Position numbers and translations under genes: made by a program. Below the pieces are notes generated by a model. The model was given only the letters and a program-made list of their open reading frames with translations. It did no database searches and had not been told where the DNA came from. This document shows positions 16,993 through 25,771 of a DNA stretch of 64,000 bases, one piece after another. Each line of letters starts with the position of its first letter. Positions within the stretch are counted from its first letter, which is position 1. The DNA comes from Ectopseudomonas guguanensis (GTDB taxonomy: Bacteria > Pseudomonadota > Gammaproteobacteria > Pseudomonadales > Pseudomonadaceae). Where the stretch lies: positions 62,001 to 126,000 of the forward strand of contig NZ_FNJJ01000017.1 of assembly GCF_900104265.1 (NCBI RefSeq), written 5' to 3'.

Positions 16993-17325
16993 ATGAGCCT
17001 GAGCGAAGCCCGCTTTCACGACCTGGTCGATGCCACCCAGCAGGCGGTGGAGGACATCTTCGACGACAGCGGTCTGGACGTCGATCTGGAAAACAGCGCC
17101 GGTGTGCTGACGGTGCGTTTCGATAATGGCAGCCAGCTGATCTTCAGCCGTCAGGAGCCGATTCGCCAGCTGTGGCTGGCCGCGCGCTCCGGTGGCTTCC
17201 ACTTCGACTACGACGAGGCCGACGGCCGCTGGATCTGCGATACCAGCGACGAACAGCTGGGTGAAATGCTGGTACGCATCACGCTCGAGCAGTCGGGTGC
17301 CGAGCTGGAGTTCGATGAGCTCTGA
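16993..17325 (+). CDS. cyaY: Frataxin-like iron donor CyaY
   Basis: A 110-residue protein that binds ferrous iron and modulates Fe-S cluster assembly on IscS/IscU. An acidic first helix (residues about 3-28, FHDLVDATQQAVEDIFDD) precedes a beta sheet with QLIFSRQEPIRQLWLAARSGGFHF, the frataxin signature with its conserved Trp. The protein is normal in length. The GTGAGGACACC leader supplies the ribosome site. Its last codons overlap the next gene. Confidence 0.95.
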   Translation: MSLSEARFHDLVDATQQAVEDIFDDSGLDVDLENSAGVLTVRFDNGSQLIFSRQEPIRQLWLAARSGGFHFDYDEADGRWICDTSDEQLGEMLVRITLEQSGAELEFDEL

Positions 17326-17512
17326 GCCGAACGTGGCGCCGCTGGCTTCGCCGTGCCGGCGCCAGTGTTGCCTCGACGAGCATGAGCAATGCCTCGGTTG
17401 CGGTCGTACCCTGCAGGAGATTCTCGACTGGGGCGCGGCCGATAACGCGCGGCGCCGCTTGATCTGCCAGGCCGCCGAGCAGCGGTTGCGCGAGCGCAAA
17501 CGGGCGCACTGA
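17315..17512 (+). CDS. DUF1289 small cysteine-rich protein
   Basis: A 65-residue protein with the DUF1289 pattern SPCRRQCCLDEHEQCLGCGR-TLQEILDW: four to five cysteines likely to bind a metal such as zinc or iron. The role is unknown. The ATG at 17315 lies within cyaY (11-bp overlap) with GGAG 5 bases upstream, so the two are translated together, and an iron-related role is a reasonable guess. An Arg-rich tail ends the protein. Confidence 0.85.
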   Translation: MSSEPNVAPLASPCRRQCCLDEHEQCLGCGRTLQEILDWGAADNARRRLICQAAEQRLRERKRAH

Positions 17513-17568
17513 CCCGGCGGTCTTGTTTATTTGTCCGGCTGTGTTAGGGTCGACAGAAAATTCAGCTG

Positions 17569-17597
17569 AACCCCGCCTTCGGGCGGGGTTTTGCTTT
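17569..17597 (+). terminator. Terminator or attenuator between the DUF1289 gene and rnk
   Basis: CCCCGCC-TTCG-GGCGGGG followed by TTTTGCTTTTTT. It ends 35 bases before the rnk start, so it either ends the cyaY unit or acts in the rnk leader. Confidence 0.85.
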
Positions 17598-17630
17598 TTT
17601 ACGGTTTACGCAAGGAGTCCGCCCGGCATC

Positions 17631-18038
17631 ATGAACAGTTCACCGACCATCACCATTACTCGCCTCGATCTGCAGCGTCTGGAGCGCCTGCTCGACAGCC
17701 TGGACGAGTTCGGTCCTGGCGCCCAGGCGCTGCAGGCTGAGCTGGATCGCGCCGACGTGGTGGGGCACGACGAGGTGCCGGCTGGTGTGGTGACCATGAA
17801 TTCGCGCGTGCACTGCCGCGAGGAGAGCAGTGGCAAGGACTATCACCTGACCCTGGTCTACCCGCAGGATGCCGGTGGCGAAGGCACAGTGAGCATTCTC
17901 GCGCCGGTGGGCAGTGCACTGCTCGGCCTGTCGGTCGGTCAGCACATCGACTGGCCGGTGCCGGGCGGCAAGCAGCTCAAGCTGACTCTGCTGGCCGTCG
18001 AGTACCAGCCGGAAGCGGCAGGCGAATACGACCGCTGA
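17631..18038 (+). CDS. rnk: Nucleoside diphosphate kinase regulator Rnk
   Basis: A 135-residue GreA/GreB-fold RNA-polymerase-binding protein. In P. aeruginosa, rnk affects Ndk levels and alginate production together with algQ. The N-terminal short coiled coil (TRLDLQRLERLLDSLDEF) is followed by the GreA C-terminal-like FKBP fold (HLTLVYPQDAGGEGTVSILAPVGSALLGLSVGQHIDW). AAGGAG is 13 bases upstream of the chosen ATG, which is long. A terminator-like hairpin lies in front. Confidence 0.9.
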   Translation: MNSSPTITITRLDLQRLERLLDSLDEFGPGAQALQAELDRADVVGHDEVPAGVVTMNSRVHCREESSGKDYHLTLVYPQDAGGEGTVSILAPVGSALLGLSVGQHIDWPVPGGKQLKLTLLAVEYQPEAAGEYDR

Positions 18039-18096
18039 CGCGCTGCTGCGTCTGGACTAGAGTGAGGTTTCCAGCCTTCGGCAAGGAAGCCTCGCC

Positions 18097-18897
18097 ATGT
18101 CCAGTCTACCCCTGTACTTCCCGCCCACCTACCAGCTGGCGCGTGCCCTGCGCTGTGCCGAGCTGGTGATGCTCGCCTACGATCAATACGCGCAGTGGCT
18201 GGCGCAGCAGCGCCCGCGCGACCCCCGGCACTTCCACTGGCAACCGCCGCAGCAGACCGGTCTGCAGCTGTCGGCGCCGATCTGGAGCATTCTCAGCGAG
18301 TAGTACGTGCTCGACGAGTCGGAGCCGTTCGGCTTCGCCGCGCGCGATGCGCAGGGCGACTGCTATCTGGTGTTCCGCGGCACGGAGTCGGTGCAGGACT
18401 GGCTCGACGACCTCGACCTGGATCAGCGTGCCTACCCCTGGCAGGGCGGCGGCGGCCTGGTGCACGACGGCTTCCTCAAACTCTATACCTCGCTGCGCGA
18501 CCAGGCGCTGCTGGCGCTGGAGGGCCTGCAGCCGCAGGCCGCGCTCTGGGTCTGTGGCCACAGCCTGGGCTGTGCACTGAGCAGCCTGGCGGTGCCGGAC
18601 CTGCGCCGGCGCTGGCCCTTCCTGGCGCTGCAGCACTACAACTTCGCCAGCCCGCGCCTGGCCTCGCCGGCCTTCGCCAACTATTACAACGCGCTGGCCG
18701 TGCCGACCTATCGGCTGGTCAACGACAGCGACCTGGTCCCCGAGGTGCCGCCGGCGGACAGCGACGGCTGGCTGTATCAGCATCTGGGGCTGGCGGTGAC
18801 CTTCACCGCCAGCTACGCCGGGGTGGTCGACAATCACAGCATGGGCGACTGCTATCTCTACGCGCTGAACAATCCGCAGTCGCCGATGCGCGGCTAG
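18097..18897 (+). pseudogene. Class 3 lipase, interrupted by an in-frame amber stop
   Basis: An alpha/beta hydrolase of the Lipase_3 family. Codons 1-68 (MSSLPLYFPPTYQLARALR to SAPIWSILSE) stop at TAG 18301-18303. The same frame continues from 18304 with YVLDESEPFGFAARD, the fold's oxyanion and strand region, the nucleophile elbow CGHSLGCALSS, and NDSDLVPEVPP with an acidic residue of the triad and a C-terminal VVDNHSMGDCY histidine. So one nonsense mutation separates two parts of an otherwise complete gene of 266 codons plus stop. AAGGAAG precedes the ATG. GTG at 18307 could start a shorter product but has no ribosome site. Confidence 0.8.
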
Positions 18898-18919
18898 CTA
18901 GCCGGCGAAAGCAGCGTGG

Positions 18920-21778
18920 CTAGGCCTGCTGCAGCGCGGCATTGAGAGCATCTTCCAGCTCGTTCTTGTAGCGCAGGTAATGCACGGTTTGCGCCTGCTG
19001 GCCGGCGAGCACGGCGGAGAGATCGAGGTCGGTGATGTAGCAGGGGTAGCGTTCGCCGCCGGCGCGCTGGGCGAGGATGTGCTGGGCCACGGCGCGATAC
19101 AGCTCGCGGCCGTACTCCAGTTCGGAGAACTCGCGGTGGTTGCAGTACAGCGTGACATGGCGCTGGCGCCCGTCGCCCGGCTCGACGATGGCCTGCACGT
19201 CATAGAACGGGTGGCTGACCTGCGACTCGGGGGCCGGCCTGCGTTCCAGGCGCTGGGCGCGCAGCGGTGCAGCCGGCAGCAACTGGTAGTAGAGAATTTC
19301 CAGGGGCGGCTGGTTGTCGCTGCCATCGAGCGGCAGCATGGCGTTGCGCCGATACAGCAGCGACTGCAGGAAGCGCTGCAGGGGCGTGAGCAGGCTCTGC
19401 TCGTCGCGAAACGGCAGGCGCCGGCGCCACAGGGCATTGTTCTCGTCAAGCAGGGTCAGCTCGGCCTCGCCGCTGGTCTCGTGCAGGCGGTAGAACACCT
19501 GGATGCATTGCGGCCGGCCCATGGGCAGGATCAGCGCCAGGTCGTCGCCCTCCAGGGCATGGCGATCCAGGCGCAGCGGACTGTAGAGCGCCTGCTCGGC
19601 GCCCAGGTGAGCGAGCAGTGCGGGCAGGTCGCCCAGGGCGGTATGGCTGACCTGGCCGGGCGTGAGCTGCAGCACGTGATAGTGCTGGCGCACCTGCACC
19701 AGGTAGCGCGACTGGCGCCCGTCGGCATAGATTTCGAGCAGGTCGCGCAGCAGCTCCTCGACCCGTTCGGCGATGGGCTGGGCGCGGTTGCGGCAATAGC
19801 AGCGCACCACCACCTTGGGCTGCGGGCCGCCCGCCGGCAGGCTGTTGAGCAGGTCACGCAGACAGTCGAGCAGGGCGTCCTGGCCGTCATAGCGGCTGAC
19901 CTGCAGCTCGTTCCAGCTGTTGAGCACGACCTGATCGAGGGTCAGCACCAGGTTCTCGCGTACCCCGGAATAGCCCAGCGCATCGGTGCGCCCGGTGGTC
20001 ATGTGCACGTTCATCTGGCTGTGCTGCCTGAGCGGGTCGACACCGACGTTGACCAGCAGCAGGACCTGGCCAGGCACGCTGGCGCGCAGCAGGGCGGCTT
20101 CCTCCACCGCCTTCAGGGGCAGGGGGAAAGTCTGCTGCAGGCTGCCGATCAGGTTGGACAGCTCGTATTCGGTGAGGTCGCTGGCGCCCGGGTGCAGCGA
20201 CAGGCGCGTGCTGCTGTCGATCACGCCGTTGCGATGGCACCAGGCGAGCAGTTCGATCAGTTCGCGCGAGCGCTTCAGCGGCGTGAAGTCGCCCCACTCC
20301 TGAGCCCCCACGCTGCCGTTGAACAGGGCCCAGAGGTATTCGTTCGGCGCTTCGGGGCTGGGGTACTGGACCAGGGTCAGGGTGTCCTCGGCCAGGTCCG
20401 GAGCGATACCGGGGTTGATGAACTCCACCTTGCCCGCCTTGCGCTCGAAGGCGGCATACAGGCGCCTGCCCAGTACGTTGAGGTCGCGATTGTTCAGCGA
20501 GCTGCCGGCCTGGGCGCTACGGGCGAACTGCGAGAGGAAGCGGTAGCTGTAGGTCAGCTCGTTGACCAGCACGCGGCGCTCGGCCGCGACCTGGCGTACC
20601 TTCCACTGGCTGCGGCTGTCGAGCACGCTGAGCTGGCGCGCGTGCCAGCCCCACTCGGCGGTCAGGCGCTCGAGCAGCAGGCGCTGCCAGCTCTTGGCGC
20701 GGCCGCGGGTCGGCGGGCGGCTGATCTTCTTGTTCACCTTCAGGTACAGGCAACGGCGGATCAGCTCGAGCCGTTCCAGGTCGCCACGGGCGCTGAGGTA
20801 TTCCTCCAGGCGGCGGTAGACGACGATGTAGGGGTCCAGTTCGTCGAGGTCCAGACGGCCTTCGAACACCGCCTGCTTGAAGCGCAGCGCCAGGCATTCG
20901 ACCTTCGGGTGCTCGCTGGCGTAGACCTCGGTGAGCAGCAGCTTGAGCGCGGACTTGTACGGCGACTCGATGCCCTTGTACAGCTGCCACATGCCCGCGC
21001 CGATGAACTCCTCCGGCGGAATGCGCGCCAGATGACCCAGATCGAGCACGTCCTCGGCGCGCACGAAACGCTTGCTCAACAGGGTGCGGCAGTAATCCTG
21101 GTAGCGCGGCTCCTCGTAAACCGGCACCAGCCACCAGATCGGCGTGCGTCCGCCGAGCCAGATGGCGGTGCGGTAGAACTCGTCGAGCAGCAAGTAGTGC
21201 TGGGTAGTGCCGCAGTCGTCGGAGGTCAGCTGCGCCTCGCGGGCGCCCTGGGTGAAGCGCTGCGGGTCGACCAGGAACACATGCACCTCGGCACCCTGGG
21301 TGGCGGCCCAGCTTTCCAGCTGATCGCACTTCTTGCGCAGGTCCTGCAATTGCTGGGCGGTGAGGTTCGGGGCGTGGCACAGCCAGAGGTCCATGTCGCT
21401 CTGCTCGGCCTGCGCCACGGTGCCCAGACTGCCCATCAGGAACAGCCCGTGCAGCGGCGCGGCACCCTGGCCGCGGCGTGGCTTGTAGACGAAGGAGCGG
21501 GTCAGACGCTGCACTTCGGCAAGGCTCTCGTCGTCCGGTTCGAAACCGCTGAGGCCTGCGGGCGTGCTGGCCGAGACGTAACCCGGCAGCAGCGGATGGT
21601 TGACGTGCAACAGCAGCGGCAACAGCTTGAGCACCAGTTGCTGGCGCGTGGACAGCGCCTCCACGGCGCGCAGCAGGCGGCCCTGGTTGATCTGCAGAAA
21701 GCGCGCGCGCAGCTGCGTCAGCACCTTGCGGTCGATGCCGTCATCGATATCGGGGCGTATTTCCAGCGTGCGCGTCAT
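18920..21778 (-). CDS. cyaA: Class I adenylate cyclase
   Basis: A 952-residue enzyme making cAMP, the cofactor of Vfr/CRP. The N-terminal catalytic half has GLFLMGSLGTVAQAEQSDMDLWLCH, the nucleotidyltransferase G-S-x-x and D-x-D motif of class I cyclases. The C-terminal half, about 400 residues, is the regulatory region known from enteric CyaA. The length is slightly longer than E. coli CyaA (848). The gene converges on the lipase relic. In P. aeruginosa the main cyclase for virulence is CyaB; CyaA contributes less. Confidence 0.95.
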   Translation of the reverse strand: MTRTLEIRPDIDDGIDRKVLTQLRARFLQINQGRLLRAVEALSTRQQLVLKLLPLLLHVNHPLLPGYVSASTPAGLSGFEPDDESLAEVQRLTRSFVYKPRRGQGAAPLHGLFLMGSLGTVAQAEQSDMDLWLCHAPNLTAQQLQDLRKKCDQLESWAATQGAEVHVFLVDPQRFTQGAREAQLTSDDCGTTQHYLLLDEFYRTAIWLGGRTPIWWLVPVYEEPRYQDYCRTLLSKRFVRAEDVLDLGHLARIPPEEFIGAGMWQLYKGIESPYKSALKLLLTEVYASEHPKVECLALRFKQAVFEGRLDLDELDPYIVVYRRLEEYLSARGDLERLELIRRCLYLKVNKKISRPPTRGRAKSWQRLLLERLTAEWGWHARQLSVLDSRSQWKVRQVAAERRVLVNELTYSYRFLSQFARSAQAGSSLNNRDLNVLGRRLYAAFERKAGKVEFINPGIAPDLAEDTLTLVQYPSPEAPNEYLWALFNGSVGAQEWGDFTPLKRSRELIELLAWCHRNGVIDSSTRLSLHPGASDLTEYELSNLIGSLQQTFPLPLKAVEEAALLRASVPGQVLLLVNVGVDPLRQHSQMNVHMTTGRTDALGYSGVRENLVLTLDQVVLNSWNELQVSRYDGQDALLDCLRDLLNSLPAGGPQPKVVVRCYCRNRAQPIAERVEELLRDLLEIYADGRQSRYLVQVRQHYHVLQLTPGQVSHTALGDLPALLAHLGAEQALYSPLRLDRHALEGDDLALILPMGRPQCIQVFYRLHETSGEAELTLLDENNALWRRRLPFRDEQSLLTPLQRFLQSLLYRRNAMLPLDGSDNQPPLEILYYQLLPAAPLRAQRLERRPAPESQVSHPFYDVQAIVEPGDGRQRHVTLYCNHREFSELEYGRELYRAVAQHILAQRAGGERYPCYITDLDLSAVLAGQQAQTVHYLRYKNELEDALNAALQQA

Positions 21779-21897
21779 GCTCGAACTCTACCGGGGATGA
21801 GGCAAGCCTATCAGCGGCGTGCTCGCCAGTGCAGTGCCTGGACGCTATATCGCCCGCCGAACCCGCCCCTTTAAGGGCGGCCGACGGGCGTTGCGGA

Positions 21898-22152
21898 TTA
21901 AGCGGGGGTGGTCTGGCGGGTCGAGAGGATGGTCAGCAGGGCTTGCGCATGTTCGGCGGCATCGATGCCCAGGCTGGTCAGGTAGCCGCCGTCGGCCTGG
22001 CTGACCAGGCCCTTCTCGTACAGGCGGGTGATGGCGCCCTGGGCCTTGAACGAGGCGTTGTTGTGCACCTTCAGCCCTTCCTGATGATTGTCCAGGTTGT
22101 ACAGGGCGAGGATTTCCAGCTCGTCGATCAGTTCGGCAGTGAATGACTTCAT
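21898..22152 (-). CDS. TIGR02647 family small protein
   Basis: An 84-residue protein of a Pseudomonas/Vibrio-type family I know as TIGR02647 (unknown function). It contains ELEILALYNLDNHQEGLKVH and AITRLYEKGLVSQADGGYLTSLG, which looks like a winged-helix fold (helices, then a small beta wing). The ATG has an upstream GGAGTCGCC site. It is separated from cyaA by about 120 bp. A DNA-binding role is only a guess from the fold. Confidence 0.75.
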   Translation of the reverse strand: MKSFTAELIDELEILALYNLDNHQEGLKVHNNASFKAQGAITRLYEKGLVSQADGGYLTSLGIDAAEHAQALLTILSTRQTTPA

Positions 22153-22226
22153 GGCGACTCCGGCTTGTTGTTATGGCTCTGGCTCAGTGTAGAGGATGTG
22201 CCGCGGCTTGCCCGGCGAACGGCCGC

Positions 22227-22517
22227 CTACTGGTCGTCGTCCGCTGCCTCTGCCGGTAGCTCGGGCAGTGCACGCAAGGCCTGCTCGTACCAGGCGCCAT
22301 CGAACGGACGGTCCTCGCGCAGCATGGCGTCGACTTCATGAGCCAGTACCAGCGCCATCAGCTCGAGAATCTCCTCGCGCTCATAGCCGACCAGCGTCAG
22401 CTTGTTGTACACCGCCTTGGCGGCAGCCGGTTCGCCGCTTTCCAGCTGATTCTCGATGGCCTGGATCAGCGTGGCTTCGGCGAAGTCTTCGTCTTCCTGG
22501 TCGGGGTTCTGGCTCAT
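22227..22517 (-). CDS. Conserved hypothetical acidic protein
   Basis: A 96-residue soluble protein, strongly acidic at both ends (SQNPDQEDEDFAEATLI and AEAADDDQ). The middle is helical: ENQLESGEPAAAKAVYNKLTLVGYEREEILELMALVLAHEVDAML. I recognise the type as a small conserved pseudomonad protein but not its function. It starts 23 bases after the GH114-like gene ends, so the two may be cotranscribed. Confidence 0.75.
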   Translation of the reverse strand: MSQNPDQEDEDFAEATLIQAIENQLESGEPAAAKAVYNKLTLVGYEREEILELMALVLAHEVDAMLREDRPFDGAWYEQALRALPELPAEAADDDQ

Positions 22518-22540
22518 GATTGCTCGTTTCTCGTGAATGT

Positions 22541-23293
22541 TCAGTCGCAGGGCTCGCCGACGCCCTTCAGGCTAAGCTTGAAGAACTGCAGGCGGAAGCC
22601 GGAGTTCGCGGCTCGCTTGCAAAGGTCTTTGTTGAAGGAGCGGTACTCGGCGATGAAAATCGGCTTGCCCTGACTGCGCATATGGCTGTAGCCGGCACAT
22701 TCGTTATAGCGGTAGCAGCTCTCGTTGATGGCAAAGTCGAAGTGATCGCCAAGCTCGGGCAGCAGTTCGACAGCGTTCTTCAGACCGATGCTCAGGTCAC
22801 GTTTGTGCGCTTCGCTGGCCAGCCAGCGATTGAAGTCTATTTGCTGGGCCTGCGTCAGGCCAAGGCCGTTGTCATTGCTGTAGCCGTCCACATTGTCCGG
22901 GTCGACACCATCGCAGCCTTTGTCTACGGCCAGATCCAGACGTTTGGAGAGCAATTGGCGCACGTCGTCGCGGCGATAGTCGAGCCAGCGCTCCCCGGCC
23001 CAGTCAGGTAATGCCTTGCCCAGGGCCTCCTTGGGATAGGCCTGGGCATCTTCGCGCCAGTCTTCCCAGGTACCGGCACTGAAATAACAGATCACGATCC
23101 GACCACCCGCCTTGAGGTTGGTGATGGTTTGTTTCGGCGTGTCGTACAGATCGATGTCGTAGACCAGGCGATTCGGCATCTGCAGCTTGCCATCGAGCTG
23201 CATGTGCCAGGACGCATTGGCGGGAATGGTGGCCGGAGTCGCAGCAGTGAGTACCGGGGCGACAAAGGCGAGCAGTGCAAGTAGGGTGCGCAT
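22541..23293 (-). CDS. Secreted GH114-like glycoside hydrolase (endo-alpha-1,4-polygalactosaminidase family)
   Basis: A 250-residue protein with an N-terminal signal peptide (RTLLALLAFVAPVLTAATP). The mature part is a TIM barrel with motifs VICYFSAGTWEDWR, GCDGVDPDNVDGYSNDNGLG and KPIFIAEYRSF, typical of the GH114/TM1410 family, in which the DPDN aspartate is proposed to be catalytic. Related proteins degrade galactosaminoglycan-type polysaccharide such as Pel-like matrix. The substrate here cannot be read from sequence. The small acidic gene follows. Confidence 0.82.
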   Translation of the reverse strand: MRTLLALLAFVAPVLTAATPATIPANASWHMQLDGKLQMPNRLVYDIDLYDTPKQTITNLKAGGRIVICYFSAGTWEDWREDAQAYPKEALGKALPDWAGERWLDYRRDDVRQLLSKRLDLAVDKGCDGVDPDNVDGYSNDNGLGLTQAQQIDFNRWLASEAHKRDLSIGLKNAVELLPELGDHFDFAINESCYRYNECAGYSHMRSQGKPIFIAEYRSFNKDLCKRAANSGFRLQFFKLSLKGVGEPCD

Positions 23294-23365
23294 GATGATC
23301 CGGGGGGTAGGGGGTGCTCAGTAACCTTAGGCCAGGGTTGTTAGCGCAGCCAGGCGCTCGTCCGC

Positions 23366-23845
23366 TCAGCCAGCGGCAAAGTCCAGCAGCGCCTGGCCGG
23401 TCAGGCGGTAGATGGTCCACTCGCTCTGCGGGCGGGCACCAAAGGATTCATAGAACTCGATGGCCGGGGTGTTCCAGTCCAGCACCGACCATTCGAAGCG
23501 GCCACAGCCACGTGCCACCGCCAGCTGAGCCAGGTGACGCAGCAGCGCCTTGCCCGCCCCCAGGCCGCGTGCCTCGGGGCTGACATACAGATCTTCCAGG
23601 TACAGGCCGTGCTTGCCCAGCCAGGTGGAGTAGTTGAAGAAATACACCGCGTAGCCGATGGGATGGCCGTCATGCTCACAGATGAGGCCGTGGGTGGTGC
23701 TGCCCTCGCCGAACAGGCTGTCGCGGATGCCGGCGGCATCGGTCTTCACCTCGTGCTCGGCCTTTTCATAGATGGCCAGATCGGTGATGAAGCGCAGGAT
23801 CAGTTCGGCGTCGTCGGGGGTGGCGGGGCGGATGTTTAAAGGCAT
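23366..23845 (-). CDS. GNAT family N-acetyltransferase
   Basis: A 159-residue acetyl-CoA-dependent acetyltransferase. The first strand-helix region (LNIRPATPDDAELILRFITDLA) leads to the acetyl-CoA loop LYVSPEARGLGAGKALL (R-x-x-G-x-A pattern) and the C-terminal NTPAIEFYESFGA. It belongs to the diamine/thialysine acetyltransferase-like branch. The start at 23845 gives the family N-terminus; the upstream extension overlaps the next gene's end. The substrate is unknown. Confidence 0.85.
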   Translation of the reverse strand: MPLNIRPATPDDAELILRFITDLAIYEKAEHEVKTDAAGIRDSLFGEGSTTHGLICEHDGHPIGYAVYFFNYSTWLGKHGLYLEDLYVSPEARGLGAGKALLRHLAQLAVARGCGRFEWSVLDWNTPAIEFYESFGARPQSEWTIYRLTGQALLDFAAG

Positions 23846-23865
23846 GGAATGTCTCGTGGCAGTGT

Positions 23866-24108
23866 TCAGCTGTAAGTGACGGTCAGCCACGTCAATGGCA
23901 GGCCAACCAGGCAGAGGAAACCGAGCGCGGCGACCCAGGCGCTGCGCGAACCCATCGGGTCGGCCACGCGCAACGGCAGATTCGGGTAGCGGTCCAGCGT
24001 CAAAAGACGTAGTGCCAGCCAGCCGGTGGTGTAGAAGACGTAGCCGATGATGATTTCAAGCACGATCTCGGCGAGTAGCGCCAAGCTGCGCAGCAACAGT
24101 TCTGCCAT
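23866..24108 (-). CDS. Small two-helix membrane protein
   Basis: An 80-residue hydrophobic protein with two likely membrane segments (about residues 5-37 and 55-78) and a short polar loop with LRVADPMGSRSAW. The ribosome site AAAAGGAG is excellent, which supports it as a real gene. It lies between argH and the acetyltransferase on the same strand, about 20-35 bp from each. I do not recognise the family. Confidence 0.7.
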   Translation of the reverse strand: MAELLLRSLALLAEIVLEIIIGYVFYTTGWLALRLLTLDRYPNLPLRVADPMGSRSAWVAALGFLCLVGLPLTWLTVTYS

Positions 24109-24144
24109 GGGAACTCCTTTTCCCGGGTTTCTCCTGGCCGCCGC

Positions 24145-25539
24145 TTAGCGGCTGGCGAGAAGCTCGCGACCGCGCACTACCGCCGCGCGCACCTGAGCCG
24201 GTGCGGTGCCGCCGATATGGTCGCGGGCATTCACCGAGCCTTCCAGGGTCAGCACGGCGAACACGTCCTGCTCGATCTGGTCGCTGAACTGACGCAGCTC
24301 GTCGAGGCTCATCTCGGCCAGGTCCTTGCCGCTCTGCACGCCGTACTTCACCGCGTGACCGACGATCTCGTGGCAGTCGCGGAACGGCAGGCCCTTGCGC
24401 ACCAGGTAGTCGGCCAGGTCGGTGGCGGTGGAGAAGCCGCGCAGCGCCGCCTCGCGCATGATCTCGCGCTTGGGCCTGATCGCCGGCACCATGTCGGCGA
24501 AGGCGCGCAGGCTGTCGCGCAGGGTATCGGCGGCGTCGAACAGCGGTTCCTTGTCTTCCTGGTTGTCCTTGTTGTAGGCCAGCGGCTGGCCCTTCATCAG
24601 GGTCAGCAGACCGGTCAGGGCGCCGAACACGCGGCCGCTCTTGCCACGCACCAGCTCGGGTACGTCCGGGTTCTTCTTCTGCGGCATGATCGAGCTGCCG
24701 GTGCAGAAGCGATCCGGCAGGTCGATGAACTGGAACTGCGCGCTGGTCCACAGCACCAGCTCTTCGGAGAAGCGCGACAGATGCATCATCGCCAGCGAGG
24801 CGGCGGCGCAGAATTCGATGGCGAAGTCGCGATCCGACACGCCGTCCAGCGAGTTGCCGCCGACGGCGTCGAAGCCCAGCAGCTCGGCGGTGATCTCGCG
24901 CTGGATCGGGTAGGTGGTGCCGGCCAGCGCCGCCGAGCCCAACGGCATGCGGTTGGTGCGCTTGCGGCAGTCGACCAGGCGCTCGTAGTCGCGCGAGAGC
25001 ATCTCGAACCAGGCCAGCAGGTGATGGCCGAAGGTCACCGGCTGGGCGGTCTGCAGGTGGGTGAAGCCGGGCATGATGGTGTCCGCCTCGGCCTCGGCCA
25101 GGCCCAGCAGGCCCTGCTGCAGGCGGGTGATCTCGGCCAGGATCAGGTCGATTTCGTCACGCAGCCACAGGCGGATGTCTGTGGCCACCTGGTCGTTGCG
25201 CGAGCGGCCGGTGTGCAGCTTCTTGCCGGTGACGCCGATGCGGTCGGTCAGGCGCGCCTCGATGTTCATGTGCACGTCTTCCAGATCGACGCGCCAGTCG
25301 AAGGTGCCGGCCTCGATCTCGCCCTGGATCTGCCTGAGGCCGCCTTCGATGGCGTCACGCTCGGCGTCGGTGAGCACGCCGACCTTGGCCAGCATGCTGG
25401 CGTGGGCGATCGAGCCCATGATGTCGTGGCGGTACAGGCGCTTGTCGAATTCCACCGAGGCGGTGAAGCGGGCGACGAAGGCGTCGACGGGCTCGCTGAA
25501 GCGGCCGCCCCAGGACTGATTGGTTTTTTCGCTGCTCAT
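24145..25539 (-). CDS. argH: Argininosuccinate lyase
   Basis: A 464-residue enzyme that cleaves argininosuccinate to arginine and fumarate, the last step of arginine synthesis. The fumarase/aspartase signature GSSIMPQKKNPD, the substrate loop HTGRSRNDQVATD and the TAQPVTFGHHLLAW motif are all present. The start at 25539 is the family N-terminus (MSSEKTNQSWGGRF). It is divergent from algZ over 232 bp, the same arrangement as in P. aeruginosa. Confidence 0.97.
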   Translation of the reverse strand: MSSEKTNQSWGGRFSEPVDAFVARFTASVEFDKRLYRHDIMGSIAHASMLAKVGVLTDAERDAIEGGLRQIQGEIEAGTFDWRVDLEDVHMNIEARLTDRIGVTGKKLHTGRSRNDQVATDIRLWLRDEIDLILAEITRLQQGLLGLAEAEADTIMPGFTHLQTAQPVTFGHHLLAWFEMLSRDYERLVDCRKRTNRMPLGSAALAGTTYPIQREITAELLGFDAVGGNSLDGVSDRDFAIEFCAAASLAMMHLSRFSEELVLWTSAQFQFIDLPDRFCTGSSIMPQKKNPDVPELVRGKSGRVFGALTGLLTLMKGQPLAYNKDNQEDKEPLFDAADTLRDSLRAFADMVPAIRPKREIMREAALRGFSTATDLADYLVRKGLPFRDCHEIVGHAVKYGVQSGKDLAEMSLDELRQFSDQIEQDVFAVLTLEGSVNARDHIGGTAPAQVRAAVVRGRELLASR

Positions 25540-25771
25540 GGTTCGGGCTCTGGATCGGGCAGACCGCATCGGCGGTCGGCATGGCGGACAAAGTGCGTCG
25601 ATAATAACAGGGTCGACGAGCGTTTCGCCGGGCCGTGTTCGCTGACGCGCGGCCGGCGGCGTTGTCGGCTGCTTCACATTTTCGTCGCGAAGACGGCATT
25701 TCGGTGCTTTATTTTGTCCGGCTGGAGCCGTCTGGCTTGCCGGCTCGCAGGGCGACACGGAAACTGCGTCG

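Noticed and set aside
18980..21874. A 964-codon plus-strand open frame opposite cyaA
   Set aside because: High GC leaves long antisense frames open. The product has low-complexity composition and no motif, while the cyaA strand is unmistakable.
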